From an uncultured Clostridia bacterium (lineage in GTDB: Bacteria > Bacillota > Clostridia > Christensenellales > Aristaeellaceae), in the NCBI GenBank assembly GCA_947167215.1, contig CAMVHE010000017.1, forward strand, positions 1-48,089: a DNA stretch of 48,089 bases, written 5' to 3'. A model generated the notes under the pieces. That model was not told the DNA's origin. It saw only the letters and a program-made list of their open reading frames with translations, and did no database searches. Numbering within the stretch: position 1 is the stretch's first letter; the number at the start of each line of letters is the position of its first letter. The translations under genes were made by a program, and so were the position numbers. Shown here one piece after another: positions 1-7,900 of this stretch.

Positions 1-15
1 GTCACCTTCGCCAGG

Positions 16-130
16 GTTGAAAGCGCTTTTTACGACCGCCACACCGCTCCTCCCCGTCAGAGCTTTTAATATGCGGTCAACAGAGCCACAGATTTGGTGA
101 TACGTCCATGGGTGTTATGACGCTTTCAAC
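16..130. repeat. 10-bp inverted repeat at the left edge
   Basis: GTTGAAAGCG at 16-25 is repeated as its exact reverse complement CGCTTTCAAC at 121-130. The segment lies downstream of the ATPase/RloB pair and holds no convincing gene. A short plus-strand reading frame runs from the window edge to a stop near 69 and could be the tail of a gene cut by the window, but I do not recognise it. A small palindrome (CCAAAG/CTTTGG) sits at 138-151 without a T-run. The repeat could mark an element edge; that is inference. Confidence 0.35.
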
Positions 131-155
131 ATAGGTCCCAAAGACCTTTGGCTAG

Positions 156-713
156 TCAACCGGACTCTGTTTCAAGCCCCCACTTCCAGCCTTTGGGCTT
201 AAGTGGCGGGTAGTTGACTTCCAGGTAGTTGGTGCGGGTGATCTTGCTGCACAATTCTCTGATCTGACCCTTATGCGCTTCGTAGCTCTGAATTCCTGTC
301 ATTTGTGCTATGACAGCGCTGTTGGTTTTCTTTCCCTGGTTCTTAAGAGAGATGTCACCAAAGTGCAGCAACATTATCTGCATGGTACATGGATTGGCAA
401 AGATAATAAGCTTTTCCGCGGCCTTCCTCTTTCCGAGAAATCTATTGATTTTAGCTTTGACCTGAACATACTCTCGATAAGGTTCCTTATCAGTGTCACA
501 GAATACCAGTATGATCTCATAGCTGTTATTCTGAAATTCGTTCTGAAACCGGCTGGGAATGTTCGAAGCACTTTTCACGTTGATCAATGTAAAACTATAT
601 GCGGAATTCCAGACATTCAGATCAAGCAAGCGCCTGAAATAATGATAATCTTCATATCCCTCGCAGATAACGCATATCCTGTGCCTGCTTTGGACTGGAG
701 GCCGGGAACTCAT
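156..713 (-). CDS. RloB-like protein (partner of AAA ATPase)
   Basis: This 185-residue protein resembles the RloB family, small proteins encoded beside RloA-type ATPases. What is seen: an N-terminal strand ending in CEGYED (Glu18), a hydrophobic strand with FCDTDKEP (Asp73 and Asp75), and ANPC followed by LLHF (Asn107, His117). The Glu plus DxD spacing is TOPRIM-like, so a metal-dependent nuclease is plausible but not proven. The family's usual NPCFELW stretch reads NPCTMQI here, so a normally conserved acidic residue is missing. The start overlaps the ATPase stop by 4 bases (ATGA), indicating translational coupling. ATPase/RloB pairs are linked to phage abortive infection (AbiL-like) and resemble the PARIS ATPase/TOPRIM design. 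The local sequence is AT-richer than most of the window, consistent with transfer. Confidence 0.7.
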   Translation of the reverse strand: MSSRPPVQSRHRICVICEGYEDYHYFRRLLDLNVWNSAYSFTLINVKSASNIPSRFQNEFQNNSYEIILVFCDTDKEPYREYVQVKAKINRFLGKRKAAEKLIIFANPCTMQIMLLHFGDISLKNQGKKTNSAVIAQMTGIQSYEAHKGQIRELCSKITRTNYLEVNYPPLKPKGWKWGLETESG

Positions 714-1972
714 GAATTTCTCACCTTCTGGAGTGTTTCAAACAGATCGGGCTCAGGGAGTGCGCCAAAGACCCCCGCACGATATTTTGCGATCAGATCC
801 GATGTACCTCTGGTTTTGGTTTCACTGGCCGTAAATTCTGCCAGCGAATACAGGTAAGCTCTGTCCTGATCTTTATGCGTAAACCATATCTGCTCTTTTC
901 TGAACAAGAAATGACAGTCGAGAAGAGAAATATCATGAGCCGTGACAATCATCTGCGCATTCACATTGAGCTCATTATTGAAGAGATTGATGATCGCGCG
1001 AGTGAGTCTGAAATGCAGGCTGTTATCCAGTTCATCTACAATAAGGATACGTCCATCCCTAAGTGCTCCAATGACATAGCTTGCAAGGGCCGCCATTTTC
1101 TTTGTCCCAGTTGAATCATATATGATACTTGGCACAGGAACACCGTGATAGACAGAGACGAGGTGCAGCATCTCTGCCAGCGGAGCGGCCTGTTGCAACG
1201 CATTCTCCTGAGGCGCAGACTTTTCAGCATTAACGTTCTGGAATACGATCCTGACCTCGTCATCTCCTGCATATCTGTAATCCTCCAGTGAGAGATCCGC
1301 ATTCAGGACAAACTTTGCAACACGCTGACTATCTTCATCAGACATCTTTAGCATTTCAATAGTTTTCTTAATTGGAATGTTGTTCATATCAAGAACATCT
1401 ATCCTGGAAGCAAATGCGATGATCGTCTTCCTAATATGGTCCAGCGTCGGAAAGCTTTCCGTGTCCAACAAATAGATCAGTAGATTATGGCGGGACGCTA
1501 CCTTCATGGTCGCTACCAGTGTTTCATCAACAGCTACATATTCTTTCTTCCGGATATCCCTCATGAGCAGCATACTGCGTTTTATGTTCTTATGCCTGTC
1601 ACGAGTGACTTCGATAAAGCGCTCGTAGATAAACTCCCCATGTGCTGCATCATACCCGAATTCGAAGATGTACTCGCCACCGTTCTGCAGAAAAGAAATA
1701 CTTGCTTCCACAATGTCATTTTCCGAGAAAAAGTTGGGCACAATCCCTGCAGGCTGGTTCAGCATGACAGACTTCATCATGGCGATCGCCCGTACAAAAA
1801 TAGTCTTCCCTGTGTTATTCGGTCCAAGCAGGACCGCAGTCTTCAGGGCATGTACGCCATGCACAGACGCGACATTGGTTGGAAAACGACGGTAATGCAT
1901 GTTTGCCATCATTGAAAACTCGACTTCATGGTTATAAATCATAAAGTTATTCAGACGAAGGGATAAAAGCAT
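710..1972 (-). CDS. AAA family ATPase, RloA-like
   Basis: About 420 residues of an ABC/SMC-type ATPase of the AAA_15/AAA_21 kind. Walker A is GPNNTGKT near residues 50-57; an ABC-signature-like STGTKK, a Walker B (ILIVDELDNSLH) and a TAHD switch histidine follow in the C-terminal third. The N-terminal 'LRLNNFMIYN' strand is typical of these OLD/RloA-like proteins. I place the start at ATG 1972 rather than the in-frame GTG at 1981, because AGGAGG ends at 1981 and gives 8 bases of spacing to this ATG. It is the first gene of a two-gene operon with the RloB-like gene. By analogy with ATPase/TOPRIM defence pairs, it would sense infection and control the partner. That role is inference. Confidence 0.75.
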   Translation of the reverse strand: MLLSLRLNNFMIYNHEVEFSMMANMHYRRFPTNVASVHGVHALKTAVLLGPNNTGKTIFVRAIAMMKSVMLNQPAGIVPNFFSENDIVEASISFLQNGGEYIFEFGYDAAHGEFIYERFIEVTRDRHKNIKRSMLLMRDIRKKEYVAVDETLVATMKVASRHNLLIYLLDTESFPTLDHIRKTIIAFASRIDVLDMNNIPIKKTIEMLKMSDEDSQRVAKFVLNADLSLEDYRYAGDDEVRIVFQNVNAEKSAPQENALQQAAPLAEMLHLVSVYHGVPVPSIIYDSTGTKKMAALASYVIGALRDGRILIVDELDNSLHFRLTRAIINLFNNELNVNAQMIVTAHDISLLDCHFLFRKEQIWFTHKDQDRAYLYSLAEFTASETKTRGTSDLIAKYRAGVFGALPEPDLFETLQKVRNS

Positions 1973-2000
1973 AACCAGCACCTCCTCCTTTACAGGTCTG

Positions 2001-2028
2001 ATTATACCATATGATAATTTTTATGCAA
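2001..2028 (-). promoter_or_regulatory. Promoter of the RloA/RloB-like operon
   Basis: On the minus strand, TTGCAT (2023-2028) is followed after 16 bases by TATAAT (2001-2006), preceded by TGG, making an extended -10. It lies about 30 bases upstream of the ATPase start. It matches the housekeeping consensus closely and suggests constitutive expression. No operator was seen. Confidence 0.65.
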
Positions 2029-2387
2029 GATTTTAGCATGAAAAATATTCTTCTCTTCTGTAAAGAGGTTATGCGTTGCTGATCCCATTTTTTCTTTCCT
2101 GGTGACTTCGGCATATACTCACTGTGTCACTTGAAAACATCATGCTCTTTCAAAGCTCTTCTTCGCTCATATTCAATCTCCATCATTACCATGTAATACA
2201 GCTGCACCAGGCCCACAAATTTTTGTGCGCCAGATGCTACCGTTTCAAATGCATTCCGGAATGCCTCTACTTAAGACCCGGATCAGCAGCACCATCAGCT
2301 CATCCCCCAGGTACGATGGATAGATTGCAGCCATTCACCATATTCCGTCTTTCTTCAACGATTCTGCGGGCAGACCTTTTGGTGAGA
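2029..2387. other. Gene-poor, AT-rich stretch
   Basis: Between the ATPase promoter and the terminator at 2388-2414 I see no reading frame with a ribosome binding site and protein-like composition on either strand. It may be residue of a decayed insertion. Confidence 0.4.
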
Positions 2388-2414
2388 GAAAAAAGGGCAG
2401 CGATTCTTCGCTGC
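2388..2414 (-). terminator. Rho-independent terminator (minus strand)
   Basis: GCAGCGA (2397-2403) pairs with TCGCTGC (2408-2414) across a TTCT loop. On the minus strand the stem is followed by CC and a T-rich tract (complement of 2389-2394). It would end the transcript of the ACT-domain gene and the small frame after it. Confidence 0.7.
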
Positions 2415-2443
2415 TGGGCTGTGTTGGATTATAGATGTTTTGA

Positions 2444-2590
2444 TCACACCTGTGGCTCAGAATTTTCTGGATATTGTAGAAATTCCATTTTCTCAACATA
2501 GCGTGATCCCAAGATTTCACTCTGCTCCTTGACCAATCCACTGAATCCGTTCAGCAGTTGCATGTCCGTCAGTTCGTGGATTACAGTCAT
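2444..2590 (-). CDS. Possible 48-residue hypothetical protein
   Basis: A short frame begins at ATG 2590, with GGAG about 10 bases upstream, 25 bases after the stop of the ACT-domain gene and before the terminator at 2388-2414. The translation starts MTVIHELTDMQLL and contains a plausible amphipathic helix, but I recognise no family. It could equally be untranslated 3' sequence of the ACT gene, or debris. Its position inside the transcript is the main support. Confidence 0.3.
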   Translation of the reverse strand: MTVIHELTDMQLLNGFSGLVKEQSEILGSRYVEKMEFLQYPENSEPQV

Positions 2591-2615
2591 CAATCTGTTT
2601 CTCCGGAAAGACCCA

Positions 2616-2981
2616 TTACACGACAGTGTATCCGGCATTTCGGAAGATATCTGCAGCATGTTGGAAAAACTCCGCCTTCAGCAGAATATAGTCCGTATTA
2701 TAGGTAGATACCGCAAAGATCGGAATCTGGTTTTCGGCCAGCAATCCGGACAGTCTGGAAAGAATTCCGACCAGGGAAAAATCCAGGACTCCCTGAATCC
2801 GGAATGCCTTCCATCCGTCATCTCTGTCCGTTGCCGACGGCGGTGTGTCCATGGTTTTACATACTACAGAAAGCTCTTCGTCGGTTTTCCCGATGAAAAA
2901 GATTTCCGCATTCAGATTGACATCCGCAAGGCTTTCCACTTTGCATACCGTCAGATCATATGGCAGTTCTTTCAATTCCAT
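2616..2981 (-). CDS. ACT domain-containing protein
   Basis: This 121-residue protein resembles the short two-ACT-lobe regulators of the ACT_7 (CASTOR-like) group. Seen: an N-terminal strand with LTVCKVESL, then the helix-strand unit 'FSLVGILSRLSGLLAENQIPIF', 'VSTYNTDYILLKAE' and a C-terminal helix/strand ending in AGYTVV. Members bind small ligands, often amino acids, and have no catalytic activity of their own. The start is supported by AAAGG about 9 bases upstream. The gene follows the transaldolase-like gene on the same strand, but a strong hairpin at 3021-3050 separates them, so it probably has its own promoter. The ligand cannot be told from sequence. Confidence 0.75.
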   Translation of the reverse strand: MELKELPYDLTVCKVESLADVNLNAEIFFIGKTDEELSVVCKTMDTPPSATDRDDGWKAFRIQGVLDFSLVGILSRLSGLLAENQIPIFAVSTYNTDYILLKAEFFQHAADIFRNAGYTVV

Positions 2982-3020
2982 GCTGTTTTCCTTTCTCTGT
3001 CTGAACCGGAAGACAAAATC

Positions 3021-3050
3021 AGCCCGAATCCGTTTTGATTCGGGCTTTTT
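3021..3050. terminator. Bidirectional terminator hairpin
   Basis: AGCCCGAATC (3021-3030) pairs perfectly with GATTCGGGCT (3037-3046) across CGTTTT. A T-run follows on the plus strand, and a T-rich tract (TGATTTTG) on the minus strand. It sits between the stop of the transaldolase-like gene and the start of the ACT gene, so its useful direction here is minus. Confidence 0.8.
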
Positions 3051-3097
3051 CGCATATTATCCCGGTGTGGTGTCTGGCGCTCCGTTCCCTGTTTTTC

Positions 3098-3763
3098 TCA
3101 GTGCGTGTCCATTCCGGTAATCGTCCGGTAGTTTGCATTAAAGGCAGCAACCGCATCCGCCACCAGAGGAGAAATCAGGACAGCCTTCAGCATCTCCGGC
3201 GGAACGGTAACCGCATGCGCACCATTGTCAATCGCCCTTGTGAGCTGGGAGGCATTTTTGAAACTGGCACCGAGAATCTTCGACGGGTAGTGATCCCGGT
3301 CAATCATTCTGCGCATCTTTGCAATAACATCGCCGAAATCGGTCTCATTCTGCTCCATGCGGTTGCAATAAGGCGCCAGGTAATCCGCGCCGGCTTCAAT
3401 GGCCAGCATTCCCTGCAGCGTGGAATAGATGGCGGTCGCTGTCACCCGGTATCCTTCTGTTTTCATTTTCCGGATCGCTTTCATGCCTTCCACCGTTGCC
3501 GGTACTTTCAGATACAGTTCCCTTCCCAGCATGCCGCACAGCTTCTCCGCCTGGGCAATCATGCTTTCGCACCCGTCTTCATAGACCTGAACATGCATCG
3601 TCTGATCCGCGCAGATCCTTCGGATGGCCTTCAGGTGTTCTTCATAATGAAACGGCCATTCCGCCTTCAGGATCGTAGGATTTGTGGTTACGCCTGCAAT
3701 GGGAAAAATGGAAAGCGCCTCGGAGATTGCATCCAGGTTGGCGGTATCAATCATCCATTCCAT
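3098..3763 (-). CDS. Transaldolase / fructose-6-phosphate aldolase-like protein
   Basis: At 221 residues this matches the short TalC/FSA class of transaldolases, TIM-barrel class I aldolases that form a Schiff base. Seen: MEWMIDTANLDAI at the N-terminus, the VTTNPTI motif near residue 25, LYLKVPAT carrying the expected catalytic lysine near residue 86, and TAIYSTLQG plus SFKNASQL later. GAAGGAG lies 9 bases upstream of the ATG. It may serve the non-oxidative pentose phosphate pathway or act as a dihydroxyacetone-dependent aldolase; sequence alone does not separate these. It lies 50 bases downstream of the TetM-like GTPase on the same strand and ends at the hairpin at 3021-3050. Confidence 0.85.
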   Translation of the reverse strand: MEWMIDTANLDAISEALSIFPIAGVTTNPTILKAEWPFHYEEHLKAIRRICADQTMHVQVYEDGCESMIAQAEKLCGMLGRELYLKVPATVEGMKAIRKMKTEGYRVTATAIYSTLQGMLAIEAGADYLAPYCNRMEQNETDFGDVIAKMRRMIDRDHYPSKILGASFKNASQLTRAIDNGAHAVTVPPEMLKAVLISPLVADAVAAFNANYRTITGMDTH

Positions 3764-3813
3764 GGTAAAAAGCTCCTTCTTTCATGATGATCAGTATTCT
3801 AGGCATGCTGCTC

Positions 3814-5742
3814 TTAACTGTCAAGCTCCGGATGCAGATGTGCATGCAGCGCGACTTCATTCCACGGCACGGTATACCCCGCCCCGTGCGAACAGAATAC
3901 GGAATCCGGCGTATCATCGGCCAGCGGATTGTAGTCTGCTTCCGCAATGCGTTTTTCCGCATCTGCTGCCGGTGCATAATGGTGTACCGCATACCGGACA
4001 GATCCCCGGCCATGGGTAAGCTGCATGAACTGATCCTGCCACTGCATGAAGGCAGACAGCCGCGCAAGCCCGTTCAGCCGTACTTTATCCCCCTGTATTT
4101 CAGGTCCTTCCGTCTCTGCCTGTATCCTGGAGAGAGACGCTGAGATCTTCCCCATGGCAGCCTCCGGCACCGTCACTTCAAAACGCACAATGGGCTCCAG
4201 GAGAACGCTGTCTGCCTGCATCAGCCCCTGGCGGATCGCCCGGTAAACCGCCTGCCGGAAATCGCCGCCCTCCGTATGCTTTAAATGGGCGCGTCCTGCA
4301 ATCAGTTCCACCGTTACATCCGTCAGCGGAGATCCGGTCAGAACCCCCTTATGCTCCTTCTCGAATACATGGGTTTCAATGAGGCGCTGCCAGTTGAGGG
4401 CCAGGTCATTGACACTGGTGCGGGATACAAAATGAATGCCGGAACCCCGTTCCGCCGGTACCAGCCGCAGATGGACCTCCGCATAGTGGCGGAGGGGTTC
4501 GTAATGGCCGATGCCGACCACGGGTGCTGCAATGGTTTCCTTATACAGCACATAGGGGCTGCCGAAGGAAATCTCCGCCCCGAAACGTTCCCGGAAGCGT
4601 TCCTGCATCACTTCCAGCTGTATCCTGCCCATGACATGGACCGTGACATGTTCCCGGAGCGTCCTGACGGCCATCTCCGGGCTCTCTTCTTCCATCTCCC
4701 TCAGCATGGCCACCATTTTAAAGGCCGGAATCGCTGCGGTATCCCAGAGGACGTCCGCTGCAATGGCCGTGGGAGACATCTTCAGCCTGCGTTCGGCATT
4801 GCCGAAGGCATCCCCCGGCAGGAAGCCCGTCAGTCCCGGGATGCCGATAAGGTCCCCGGCTTCCGCCGTCTGCACGCTCTGGTATTTTGCCCCCTGATAG
4901 CAGCGGATCTCATTGATTTTCTGCTCGCTTCCCGGAAAGATATCCTTGACATGCAGCGTACCGGAAAGAAGCTTGATCAGCGTAATCCGCTGATCCTCAT
5001 GCCGCACCCGGTAGACAATTCCGCCTGCTTCCTCCTGCAGGCGGTTTCCGTACTGCGTTCGGGGCAGGCGGAAGATCCATTCCATGGCCTCCCCTACTCC
5101 TTCATCCTGCAGGGCAGAAACTGCAAAGACAGGAAAGATTTCCCGGTTCATGAATTCCCGCGACAGTGCTGCAGCGTACATTTCATCGCTGATACCCGGC
5201 GCTTCCATCAGTTCCTCATCCCGGAGCAGAACCTCCTCGCACAGTTCCGAATCTAGCCTGTCGCTCTTCTGCGCCTGCCGGAAATCCACCACATCGGAGG
5301 AAAAAGCGTGTGTCAGCTCACCTATCACCCTCTGGGGGTCTGCACTGGGCAGATCGATCTTGTTGAGCAGCAGAATCGTGGGAATATTCTGTGCGGCAAG
5401 CAGCTGCCAGAGAAGCTCTGTATGTCCCTCAATGCCTTCACTGCTGCTGACAACCAGCACCGCCGCATCCAGGATGGAAAGCGCCCTTTCCATCTCCGCC
5501 GTAAAATCCGAATGGCCCGGAGTGTCTACCCAGTAAATGGTATCGTCTCCATGGGCGATGCAGGCCTGTTCCGAGAAAATGGTAATCCCCCGCTCCCGTT
5601 CCATGGGATGAAAGTCGAGGAAGGCATTCTGATGGTCCACCCTCCCCGCGGTACGCAGAACATGGCTGTGCAGGAGCACCTGTTCTGAAAACGTCGTCTT
5701 TCCGGCATCAACATGCGCCAGGATACCAATTGTCTTCTTCAT
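3814..5742 (-). CDS. TetM/EF-G-like translational GTPase
   Basis: About 642 residues, similar in length and layout to Tet(M)/Tet(O) ribosomal protection proteins. The G domain is complete: AHVDAGKTT, RGITIF, DTPGHSDF and NKID. EF-G-like domains follow, with an ending (DDTPDSVFCSHGAGYTV) typical of clostridial TetM-like 'translation factor GTPase' proteins. The domain IV loop that carries YSPVSTP in Tet(M) reads HLKHTEGGDF here, closer to EF-G, so tetracycline resistance should not be assumed. A ribosome-associated housekeeping or antibiotic-tolerance role is the safer call. I choose ATG 5742 (MKKTIGILAHVD) over the TTG at 5775, since it begins exactly at the conserved N-terminus; the upstream SD is weak. 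Confidence 0.85.
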   Translation of the reverse strand: MKKTIGILAHVDAGKTTFSEQVLLHSHVLRTAGRVDHQNAFLDFHPMERERGITIFSEQACIAHGDDTIYWVDTPGHSDFTAEMERALSILDAAVLVVSSSEGIEGHTELLWQLLAAQNIPTILLLNKIDLPSADPQRVIGELTHAFSSDVVDFRQAQKSDRLDSELCEEVLLRDEELMEAPGISDEMYAAALSREFMNREIFPVFAVSALQDEGVGEAMEWIFRLPRTQYGNRLQEEAGGIVYRVRHEDQRITLIKLLSGTLHVKDIFPGSEQKINEIRCYQGAKYQSVQTAEAGDLIGIPGLTGFLPGDAFGNAERRLKMSPTAIAADVLWDTAAIPAFKMVAMLREMEEESPEMAVRTLREHVTVHVMGRIQLEVMQERFRERFGAEISFGSPYVLYKETIAAPVVGIGHYEPLRHYAEVHLRLVPAERGSGIHFVSRTSVNDLALNWQRLIETHVFEKEHKGVLTGSPLTDVTVELIAGRAHLKHTEGGDFRQAVYRAIRQGLMQADSVLLEPIVRFEVTVPEAAMGKISASLSRIQAETEGPEIQGDKVRLNGLARLSAFMQWQDQFMQLTHGRGSVRYAVHHYAPAADAEKRIAEADYNPLADDTPDSVFCSHGAGYTVPWNEVALHAHLHPELDS

Positions 5743-5906
5743 GTTCTTCAGCTCAACATTTCCAATAGTATTCAATGGTCAGAATGCTTCATATTCCAGC
5801 AGAATCCCCTTGTGCCACAACAGCCGGGATTCATGAGAATGTTCATCCGACGGGCTGCTGCAATTCCGCCGCACCTGCGGGTCTCCTTTTTACTCGTCCC
5901 GCGAAC

Positions 5907-6797
5907 TCAATCCGCCGGTGTTTCCGGAGCTGCCTGTTCCGCGTCTGCATCTGCATTTTCCTGCAGGGTATTTGATATAGTTGCCGTCTCCGCACGGTGG
6001 ATAGCTTCATCCATATTCCGGCTCAGGTCCATGCTCTGAAAATCTCCGTCTTCCTCGGGCAGCATCAGCGTGAACCCGGGTGTGGAATCGAAAAATGCAT
6101 CCGCGTTGCCGATGCTTACCTGCAGCACATGCCCGCCCCGGGTCAGGTCTTCTGTAATGAAATGGAAATGCCAGCCGATGCTGTTGAGTCCGCTCATGAA
6201 CGAGGGGCAGTACAGGCCAACCATCGTTCCGCTGATATTCTCATAGTCGCATTCGATCTGATCTGCGGCGAGCGCGACATCCAGTTCCCGGTAAGGCTTT
6301 TCCTGCTTGTATTCGCTGCGCACCTTGATGGCAGAAAAATCGCCGTCGATTTTAACCATATAGAAAAGATTGGCGCCATTCTCGCGCACCATGTGATTCA
6401 GCTGTTCCTGAAGCGAAGCCATGTCCGGTACGTCTGTCAGTGGTATCTGGATATCGGGCTCAAAAAATGTCACATTGGAAAACGGGACTGTCTCGCTATC
6501 CGGCGGGATCACGATGCTTCCGTCGTGGATTGCCTGGTAAACCACGCCTTCCAGAACGATCATTTCACCATTGACGCCTTCAAAGGTGCCGATGCCGGTA
6601 TCTCCGTGCTCCCTCAGCTCTCCCACAGTGATGATTCCGTCAAAATGGCCCTGGGCGAGGGATTGCAGCAGAGCAACCTGATAGATGGACTCCGGATCCG
6701 AAAGCGTATTTTCTTCACAGCTGCCGCCAGGACTGAATGACGCAAGACACACCAGTATACAGACAAGCGCCATCCGCAGACAAGTCTTTCGTTTCAT
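5907..6797 (-). CDS. budA: Alpha-acetolactate decarboxylase, exported
   Basis: The protein converts acetolactate to acetoin. From ATG 6797 (AAGGAGGG six bases upstream) it has 296 residues. Seen: a basic, hydrophobic N-terminus (MKRKTCLRMALVCILVCLAS) that is a clear export signal, then the family motifs GELREHGDTGIGTFEG, VTFFEPD, FYMVKIDGDF, IKVRSEYK and GWHFHFITEDLTRGGHV. The HxH and GGH histidines are the zinc ligands. Exported forms are known in some Bacillota. The C-terminal tail (about 40 residues, Ala/Glu-rich) is not part of the family core. No acetolactate synthase lies nearby, so it stands apart from any butanediol operon. A cysteine near the end of the signal (GGSC) is not a good lipobox. 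Confidence 0.85.
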   Translation of the reverse strand: MKRKTCLRMALVCILVCLASFSPGGSCEENTLSDPESIYQVALLQSLAQGHFDGIITVGELREHGDTGIGTFEGVNGEMIVLEGVVYQAIHDGSIVIPPDSETVPFSNVTFFEPDIQIPLTDVPDMASLQEQLNHMVRENGANLFYMVKIDGDFSAIKVRSEYKQEKPYRELDVALAADQIECDYENISGTMVGLYCPSFMSGLNSIGWHFHFITEDLTRGGHVLQVSIGNADAFFDSTPGFTLMLPEEDGDFQSMDLSRNMDEAIHRAETATISNTLQENADADAEQAAPETPAD

Positions 6798-6980
6798 GGA
6801 AAACCCTCCTTCATCTTTCCTGTTCCGTACCTTATGTGTACTGCCATCTGACCATGGATAATCATACTTTAGTCGGAATGATTTTGCAACAATCCCTGCC
6901 GGAGGCATACCATAGGCAGGAAAAGCCTCCTGCGGCCTTCCGGACAGCCAATTCCAGCCCCGTCCTGTTCTTCTCTCTGC

Positions 6981-7003
6981 AAAAAAACCGTCCTTCCGGA
7001 CGG
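6981..7003 (-). terminator. Terminator of the secreted protein gene
   Basis: CCGTCC (6988-6993) pairs with GGACGG (6998-7003) across TTCC. The seven As at 6981-6987 become the T-run on the minus strand. It begins right after the stop codon of the minus-strand gene at 7007. Confidence 0.8.
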
Positions 7004-7006
7004 CTT

Positions 7007-7807
7007 CTATTCCGTTTGCAACGATACCTCAACCTGTTCATTAAAAAAATCCGTAAACGTCCAGTTGCTGGAATTAAAGCAGCGAAGCGTCATGTTCAGG
7101 CTTTCTGCCGCTTCGTTTGTCAGCGGCCAGATTACCGTCACCCGTTTGCTGCAGTCCGGTGAAAGCTCCGTAGCCCACCTGCATTCCGTGTTTTCCAGCC
7201 GTGCTGGGGATTCCTCCGCATAATACATGACTGCATCTTCCGTGCGGTTGATGCAGACCCAGGAAAGCAGCACCTGGTTTTCCTTCTTCTCTGCACGCTC
7301 CAGGTACATGGCTACCTGCTCTTTTTCCACGGCTGCCAGGTTCTGCGGATCCGGAACATAGTCCTCCGCTTCCCCCTTTTCTTCCCCATAGGGGTACCAG
7401 GCAACCCGTTCCTGCATCAGGTGCTTGCCAAATACGCTGGCATTTTCATAGACAAGGATTCCGAAAGCCACCTGATTCACTGCCTGGTGAATGCCGTAGG
7501 AGGAAAGCCCTTCATACCGGATGCTTTCCTCAATCGTGCTTTCCTCAGGGATCTCCCGGGAAAAAGCCATCGCTGTCTCCCATCCGTTCAGCACATGATC
7601 ATTGGAAACAAACAGTATCCGCTCTTCCGAGCGGTTTTCAATCTGCAGCGTCATTTCGAAGGCATCGTCCTCCTGAATAAAGGAAGAAACGGAAACCGCG
7701 ACCGCATCATTTTTCACAAGAATATCTCCCTCTGCTGCACCGATGGCCATCAGGCAGAGAAAGATCAGCAGACTGAAAAGGAAAAAAGAGAACCGTTTTT
7801 TTGTCAT
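7007..7807 (-). CDS. Secreted protein of unknown function
   Basis: I do not recognise a family. The 266-residue product starts with MTKKR, a hydrophobic stretch of about 17 residues and a likely signal-peptidase site near GAAEG. The mature part looks all-beta: alternating hydrophobic strands, two similar halves each opening with a strand and an ENRSEERI / INRTEDAV turn, suggesting two beta-sandwich lobes, and no obvious catalytic motif. AGAGGA lies about 6 bases upstream of the ATG. It ends in its own terminator at 6981-7003, so it is a single-gene unit. The next gene on the other side is the divergent symporter. Confidence 0.65.
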   Translation of the reverse strand: MTKKRFSFFLFSLLIFLCLMAIGAAEGDILVKNDAVAVSVSSFIQEDDAFEMTLQIENRSEERILFVSNDHVLNGWETAMAFSREIPEESTIEESIRYEGLSSYGIHQAVNQVAFGILVYENASVFGKHLMQERVAWYPYGEEKGEAEDYVPDPQNLAAVEKEQVAMYLERAEKKENQVLLSWVCINRTEDAVMYYAEESPARLENTECRWATELSPDCSKRVTVIWPLTNEAAESLNMTLRCFNSSNWTFTDFFNEQVEVSLQTE

Positions 7808-7900
7808 GGTACGTCCTCTGTTACTTTTTTTCTAGGAATGCCTGTATTATATGCAATTTTTTCGATACCGTCAACACTTCCGGGAAGGCTCTCCTCCTCC

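Noticed and set aside
138-151. Terminator for the RloB-like gene
   Set aside because: The palindrome CCAAAG/CTTTGG has only a two-base centre and no T-run on the minus strand.
3814-5742. Tetracycline resistance gene call
   Set aside because: The domain IV loop needed for drug displacement is not conserved, so only a TetM/EF-G-like GTPase is claimed.
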